From positions 52,207,880 to 52,271,879 of the forward strand of contig CP141132.1 in assembly GCA_035236585.1 (NCBI GenBank): DNA of 64,000 nt. Direction: 5' to 3'. Below, in pieces: positions 57,625-64,000 of this stretch. The notes under the pieces are model-generated. The model worked only from the letters and a program-made list of their open reading frames with translations. It made no database searches and was not told the origin of the DNA. The position numbers were made by a program, and so were the translations under genes. Position 1 is the first letter of the stretch, and each line of letters opens with the position of its first letter. The stretch is from Warburgia ugandensis (taxonomy: Eukaryota > Streptophyta > Magnoliopsida > Canellales > Canellaceae).

Positions 57625-58381
57625 AGTAATAACCCCAATTTTTGTAAATTGATTGAGAAAAATCAATAAAGTTTGAGTTTCAGATATTTCGGGCTGAAAT
57701 ATTAGGGTTATTTAAAATATACTTTTTATAAAAGTATAATCAAATCATAAGACATGTAAAATTGAAATTAAACTTAGCAAACCCTTCAAAATGACTGTAA
57801 GCACGACAAATTTCGAATTCGGATGAGAAATCCTTGAGTTTTTTATTTCTTGGACAAAAGGGGTAAAATAGTAATTTTACCCAAAAATCAAAATATGAAA
57901 CATCAAAATTTAGAATGCACTGAAAAATACGAATCCAACTCCACTAAGTACACTCAAATCCGAGATCATGGGAATAAAACCCAAAATTTTATGCATAAAC
58001 GTCAAAACAGACTTTTTACACCATGTGGGGCCCACATGGGGACCACCACATCCCCAACAACCAATTTGATCAGCAGTCCATATGAAACATGGGTCAACAA
58101 AGATCAGCTAGTCATGTGGAAGAAAAATTAGGCATGGGAGCTTGAAGACTTTCATGCCATTTTATATTTTAAAAATAACATATTATAATCATGGAAAAAG
58201 ACCCAAAATGCCTATAAATACAACCCCAAAAATCCTCATAAAATCCCCACAAAATTATCTTCAATCTCCTTGAAAAATTAGATCTAGAATCCCTCCCCAA
58301 AAACCAAAATTTCCAAGAGTTAGATCTCTTTTCAACTTGTTTTTCTTTTTAGATTAGAACAAGAGACCTAAAATCAATTAG
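57625..58381 (+). mobile_element. 5' LTR (partial) of the youngest element
   Basis: This 757-bp segment repeats 59981-60753 in direct orientation with about 20 differences by eye (about 97%). It starts AGTAATAACCCC where the partner has TGTAATAACCCC. It breaks off at 58381 after ATCAATTAG, so the downstream part of this LTR is deleted. It includes a 9-bp hairpin (GGGTAAAAT 57861-57869 with ATTTTACCC 57874-57882) and a CCTATAAATACAA box near 58210 that could be a TATA element. Confidence 0.85.
58208..58222 (+). promoter_or_regulatory. Possible TATA box of the LTR
   Basis: GCCTATAAATACAAC occurs in both LTR copies (here and near 60582). It has the plant TATA form and sits in a GC-poor leader. 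Promoter use is inferred. Confidence 0.45.
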
Positions 58382-59967
58382 AAGGAATCAATATAAGGAT
58401 GCAAAAATGATGTTGAGGAAATTAAGTATCATTTTTCTCTATAAGGATGAGCATTTTCAAATTTATTATTAATTGGGAATTGGAAATGCAACATCAAAGT
58501 ATAAAATCAAAAACAAATTTTAAAGTTCTATGAGTTAGATAACAAATGTTCATGAATTTGAGGAGAATGAAATATATTGAATGAAGTGGTAATGATATAT
58601 GGAAATAGATTTCAAGAAATCAAGAGCATTCAGGGGATATATGTTAGACACTTACAAAACTTGTCTTGTAAGTGTACATGTGATTAAAGAAAGCAAAGTT
58701 TAGGTTATATAAATTTTAAGGATAGCATGGAATTTGACCCAACAAAGGTGGAATATGAGATCGAAATATGAAATGACAATGACAATTGGAGAAATATGTC
58801 TCTTATTGATTTTATAACATAAGGACATTCTTTTGGTGAAGTTTTTCCATTGGTTACATAAATCCTAAATGAGTTGATAATAGATTGTTGAGAATTAAAG
58901 ACTAGTTGATAAATTATGGTGTTTGTAAAGATTTGAGAAGGGATGATTACAAAGTTAATATGGACTCTTTTAATTGGAATTATCAAGAATATCGCAAATA
59001 AAGAGTTAGTATGATATGATAAAGGCTATGAGGTATGCTTTGAAAGAAGCATGAGGAAATGCAAAATCTAGAAATTTTGAAGCCTATGACATATAAATAT
59101 ATATAAGAGGAAAAGACATAAATATTATCATAGATTGTGAGAATGTTCTGAATATTGTTCTAAATATGAGAAAGAAACAACAAAAGAGGATCAGGAATAT
59201 ATATGCAGAGTTAAATGACACTATTTTGGAAGGAAAAATGTAGAAAGTCAAGTATTATGAATAAAATGCCACTCAAAGAGTGTTACAAAAAAATGAATGG
59301 GAATGAGGAAAGAAGCATTACAAGGAAACTATTATTCAAGGACAGAATTTGACATTAATAGAAGGAAATAGTAAAGAAGTATGAACTATAGAGAAGAAAT
59401 ATGGTATACACTTCCAAATAATGGAAGAATAAGAAAAGAGAAAATTACTTCCAAAGATTGGAAGGTTGTTACAAAGAACAAGAGCTGAAGTTATAGAATC
59501 TTATCAATATGTATTATAGGAAGTCTAAGGAGTATACATAGTAGGAAAGCTATGTCCAAACTTTATATGTTGATACATAGTAGGAAAGCTATGTCAAAAC
59601 TTTATATGTTGAAAAAGAATGAGGATGAGCAATAGAAGGTATAATGGAAAATTGTGAAGTATGGAAAGATTGGTGAAAAATTACCAATCAAGTGAAATGG
59701 AAGGTTTTGAAACAAAAAGGGATAACTCAATAAGAGTTATTAATCATCTTTTTGGGAAATTCTAGCAATAACCAGCTTTATTATATAGAGCATTATTAAG
59801 CTTAGTCATGGATAAGCATTTTAACCTTTGAGAAAAAGGTAGTATAGAAAAGGGACGAAAGAAAATAGAATTTCCATAAGTGGCAAGGCCACATGTGTAA
59901 GGCTATGAAAGAATTGTGAAAACTCCTAAGTGAGTTGTATTACAAATTTCGAGGATGAAATTATTGT
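58382..59967 (+). mobile_element. Internal remnant of the youngest element
   Basis: A-rich and noncoding as far as I can read. No gag, RT or integrase motif is visible. The end ACAAATTTCGAGGATGAAATTATT (59943-59965) is the standard arm found before the polypurine tract in chromovirus elements. A 10-bp inverted repeat ACACTTACAA/TTGTAAGTGT lies at 58648-58675. A 37-base stretch around ACATAGTAGGAAAGCTATGTC is tandemly repeated near 59530-59610. Most of the coding part has been lost. Confidence 0.6.
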
Positions 59968-59980
59968 AAGGGGGGAAGAT
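59968..59980 (+). other. Polypurine tract
   Basis: AAGGGGGGAAGAT immediately before the LTR start TGTAATAACC. Confidence 0.9.
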
Positions 59981-62900
59981 TGTAATAACCCCAATTTTTG
60001 TAAATTGATTGAGAAAAATCAATAAAGTTTGAGTTTCAGATATTTCGGGCTGAAATATTAGGGTTATTTAAAATATAATTTTTATAAAATTATAATCAAA
60101 TCATAAGTCATGTAAAATTGAAATTAAACTTAGCAAACCCTTCAAAATGACTGTAAGCACGACAAATTTCGAATTCAGATGAGAAATCCTTGAGTTTTTC
60201 ATTTCTTGGACAAAAGGGGTAAAATAGTAATTTTACCCAAAAATCAAAATATTCCAAAAATCAAAATATGAAACATCAAAATTTAGAATGTACTGAAAAA
60301 TACGAATCCAACGCCACTAAGTACACTCAAATCCGAGATCATGGGAATAAAACCCAAAATTTTATGCATAAAGGGCAAAACGAACTTTTTACACCATGTG
60401 GGGCCCACATGGGGACCACCACGTCCGCAACAACCAATTTGATCAGCAGCTCATATGAAACATGGGTCAACAAAGATCAGCTAGTCATGGGGAAGAAAAA
60501 TTAAGCATGGGAGCTTGAAGACTTTCATGCCATTTTATATTAAAAAAATAACATATTATAATCATGGAAAAAGACCCAAAATGCCTATAAATACAACCCC
60601 AAAAATCCTCATAAAATCCCCACGAAATTATCTTCAATCTCCTTGAAAAATTAGATCTAGAATCCCTCCCCAAAAACCAAAATTTCCAAGAGTTAGATCT
60701 CTTTTCAACTTGTTTTTTTTCTTAGATTAGAACAAGAGACCTAAAATCAATTAGGCACTCTGTTCTAGATCAAATTTCATCAATTCTACCTTCCAAAACA
60801 TCCCAACAAATCTATTCTACAAAACCCCCAAAGAAATTTCAAAATCCAATGGTTCAAACAACAAATATTTGTAAGAAAGGTGGATTTTATGCCATATTTT
60901 CATCAACAAGGTATTTTTTTAAATTGGGCATATAAATGAGGTTTTCTATCCAATTAAGTAGGTGGAAAATCTTTTCATAGATGTTTAGTATTGTTTTATG
61001 TAATTTTTATTTTACTGTAATTAATTTTGGTAATAAAAAGGTAAAAATAAAGTAAACAATAGAACCCTTAATTCATGATGATTGAGTGCTCAGATGAAAA
61101 ATATGACTCTACTAATCAATCCAGAATGGTCCAAAACCCCTAGGGTAGAAGTTTCAGAAAGATCTGAGCAGTTTTCGTCCCTCAATTGAGAAGGGATTGA
61201 TTGGACGGTCCAAACGGACTGTCCGATCTCCAGATTGGACGGATGATGTCCCGCGCGCTTCCTTGGACGCCCAGTGCGGGCGCTTCAACATTTCAGCATA
61301 GCAGAAGTGCCCAACTAGGTCCGCCCAGCTTGGTTTTTCGCCCGAATGATCTAGGCCGTCCGTTCCTGGGCCCAGATCAAATATAGGCCATAGGAAGACT
61401 CTAAACTTCCCTATTCAATTTCGGAGTCATCTGAACTCCAAATTGAGATCGGAAAGAAGCTATGGAAAGATTGAAATCTCTATTTTCTTATGGAATGATA
61501 AAAAAGATACATGTTATTCAGTAAAAACTTTCTGTATTAAAGAAATAAAATTCCAATTACATAGATTTTCAAGATCTGAGATGATCATTTCTTAGAAACA
61601 TGTTTTAATAATGATATACTACTTAAATAAAGTGAGATCTATGTTTAAATTGGATAGATATGAGATATATTAAGGGATGTATCCTTTATGGTAGAAAAAT
61701 CCTAAAAATATAAAGGAACCCACTTGATCAATGAGATCAAGTGTGATCAGACCCTTGGGATGGAAAGAATAAATGTTTATATGATGAAATCCAAGAAAAT
61801 CATGAATAGATTATGACAAAAATAGATCAATATGATCTTTTGATCTTAATAGAGAAAATTCCCAAATTACAACTAAAATCCTTAATCAAAGGAAAAGATC
61901 TAAGATCAAATGGTTGGATCATAAGTAAAGGTTTCTCAAAATGTAAATATAATTAGTTTCATTTTATATTATTATGTTATAAAGCATGCTAGTATAACAT
62001 TTAGAGTTTAACATGATATGTGTTTCATTGTTATCATAAGGTGCTAGATTTAATTTAAGTACCTTGCCTCATTTTCATTGAATGTTAGATTATGTAGTTT
62101 TATGCTTTAAATGTATAATTCATTTATGGTTGAATGTTAGAAGTAGATTTACTTGTTATGAGATCAAGAGCATAAAACATCAAAAATGTATTATAATGTG
62201 AAAGTAGAGTTTCATTACACAAATAAGAATGGAATACTTTGGACTTAATTAGTAAGGGCTATAGTTAGTAAGACAATATAAGGATTATCAAATCCTTTGC
62301 CCAAATTAGGAAAAGAATAATAAACCCCATGAATGACATTATAAATATTCATGGACTTAATTAAAATCCATTAGAAAGAGTACTTAGGGTAAACATGCTT
62401 ATAGGAACCTTATGAAAGGTTGAGCTATGGTCATTCTAGTGAATGATGAACATAGTGGTTAAGGGGGTTATCTAATAGAGCCTTGCTCTTCCCTACCTTC
62501 TGTTGATGTTTGTGAGGTCTAAACGCCTCCTTACATGAGGATTGAAGTAATCACTTTGTGTTCACCCATTCAACTAGTAAGCCTTAGCCAATTGGAAATA
62601 AGAGGAGCAGTCTAGATTTAGGCTTGAATAAGCTACCTTTAACCAGCACATTAACTGGTTGAATAATAATAATAATAATAAGAGCATAAAAGGTTAGTAA
62701 ATTACCTAACCCTAATAAAAATAGTAAGTAAGATAAGGATGATCAAACAAGATCCATTAGATCTTGGATGATCAAGAACAATAAGAATAAGAACACTATA
62801 TTGTACTTAGTATGTATGTTTAGTAGTATACTTGTTATAGTTCATTAGATTAGATAATCCAAACCCTTGATCAAAGGTGATTCAAGGAAGAAAACCAAGA

Positions 62901-64000
62901 TCATCCTCCATAGGGTTGATCCAAGAACTAAACTTAGATCAAAGAAGAACTAGATGATAGAAGATCTAGGACCTTGATCTTTATCAACATGTGTAGATTG
63001 TCAATCAAATGATCTATGAAAGATCAAGATCAAGGAGATGAACATACAAAGACTTCGAGATAGAAAAATACTTAGAAATGAATTATCTAAAGATCATTTT
63101 AAACATCAGATCTAGTAATCAATAGGATTGTTCATAAATTATATATTAACAATATGTATGGATGTACAGATTACATACATCGGTCAAGATCATGGAAGAT
63201 TGGGGAAAAGAGATCAATCCTTAAAGGTAGGAGGATTTGATGAATACATACATGATTTTACTTATGATCTTATGTTGACAAGAGTAATGATAATACTTGT
63301 ACTAAATCTCTTGGAAACCTTATGATCCAACCAAACACCTATAAGATGGTTAAGGACTAAACTATAAGTGAATAGGGAACTAGAAAATATTTTAGCCCTA
63401 AGTAAACAGACATATGGTCTGATATATATGAAATCTATTTTACATATAAGCTTGGAGGCTTGTGAGTTTGTTTTAATAGGCATGAGCCTAGGGGATGCTA
63501 TTGCTAGAGGAGTTATGAGGGTTTGGCCACCCACTCCTTGAAATTTGATGATATGATGATACCTTGCCCAATGAGAGGCTAAAAGTCGGGTGGTGGCAAT
63601 TATGGGAAGGCCACCACTGTGAAAGTCTTTCTCCCCCATACAGGCAGTGACATAATATTTTCCACCGTGGTATCAGTTGTGAACAGGGCAGTTATCCGAG
63701 TGCGCTAGTACGAATCAAACTGTAGCATAGCAACCTTTCTGATTATTTTGCACTATGATGCATATGGGAATAGGCATAGTAAAATGCCTTATGTTATAGC
63801 ATAATGAAATGTTAGGTAATTGTATATTACCAATGTTTCCCAACAAGGAAAATTCCCAGTATGAGATTAGCTGTAATACTAAATTCTCAAAATAAAGAGA
63901 ATTGATTAGCTTAGTTGGAAGTGATATTTGACTATTTTCACGAATTTAACTGGTTTACCCATGAAGGGTATGTATATAGATATACATAACTTACAAAGTA
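59981..64000 (+). mobile_element. 3' LTR of the youngest element, runs off the window
   Basis: It starts TGTAATAACCCC after the polypurine tract. The first 773 bp match 57625-58381. They include an extra copy of a 17-bp unit near 60250 (CAAAAATCAAAATATTC). Beyond that come a GC-richer patch (61200-61380), a GATC-rich part (62750-63110), an (AAT)n run (62662-62681) and a block at 63480-63540 shared with the 51708 LTR. The LTR end is not reached, so it is at least 4.0 kb. Frames such as 63262-63639 on the minus strand are not recognisable proteins. Confidence 0.8.

Noticed and set aside
57850-58131. 93-codon frame conserved at 60268-60504
   Set aside because: Both copies lie at equal positions in the paired LTRs, so conservation follows from LTR identity. 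The 17-bp duplication and no known domain argue against coding.
63659-63700. GTGGTATCAGTTGTGAACAG as a Met-type primer-binding site
   Set aside because: It sits inside the LTR, beside blocks shared with the middle of the 51708 LTR, and no LTR end precedes it.
1-64000. CRISPR array, operon or bacterial-type system
   Set aside because: No regularly spaced short repeats with unique spacers and no gene clusters. The content is plant retrotransposon DNA throughout.

Overview
The window reads as AT-rich, gene-poor nuclear DNA of a flowering plant with a large, retrotransposon-filled genome. Evidence: decayed Ty3/gypsy and Ty1/copia pol genes, multi-kilobase LTRs, primer-binding sites matching plant tRNA-Asp and initiator tRNA-Met, and two copies of the angiosperm Au-type tRNA-derived SINE. 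I found no intact host gene, rRNA, tRNA gene or CRISPR. The species cannot be told from this sequence. Almost every open frame lies inside an LTR or a broken pol gene.

Two LTR families, both broken and nested, make up most of the DNA. Family A (Athila/Tat-like Ty3/gypsy) has LTRs of about 2.8 kb followed by a tRNA-Asp-type primer site. Its copies lie at 3619-8904, 13463-19558, 21594-24425, 26291-27210 and 45381-47596. Its pol remnants (RNase H tail plus integrase) lie at 333-1950 (+) and 4347-5815 (-). Family B (Del/Tekay-like chromovirus type) has LTRs of about 2.7-4 kb, starting TGTAAC/TGTAAT and ending in a CA such as TCACA, followed by an initiator-Met-type primer site. Its copies lie at 1-327, 8905-10883, 14571-17242, 27211-34946, 34947-41008, 41009-45020, 47597-51087, 51088-55594, 57000-57530, 57625-58381 and 59981-64000.

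Layout. 0-9 kb: an inverted pair of family A integrase fragments, the second flanked by a 175-bp direct duplication inside a family A LTR. 9-13.4 kb: a family B LTR fragment, then unrecognised DNA and an (AC)20 microsatellite. 13.5-21.6 kb: a family A LTR split by a family B solo LTR that has a 5-bp target duplication and a GC-rich core, then a 5'-truncated copia element on the minus strand. 21.6-27 kb: a full family A LTR, its primer site, degraded internal DNA and an Au SINE. 27-35 kb: an LTR-internal-LTR-internal-LTR series without gag or pol, each short internal part ending in a large hairpin where the polypurine tract should be. 35-41 kb: a minus-strand family B element with decayed gag and reverse transcriptase, a polypurine tract and a well preserved Met primer site. 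41-55.6 kb: full and broken LTRs of both families, with two large inverted repeats. 55.6-64 kb: a minus-strand element end, a second SINE, and the youngest insertion, whose LTR copies are about 97% identical.

The parts do not act as a pathway. They record successive insertion, truncation and inversion. The most unusual signals are the hairpin-bearing gag/pol-less series, the large LTR inverted repeats and a short motif shared by otherwise diverged family B LTRs. All homology, identity and boundary statements come from reading and comparing by eye.
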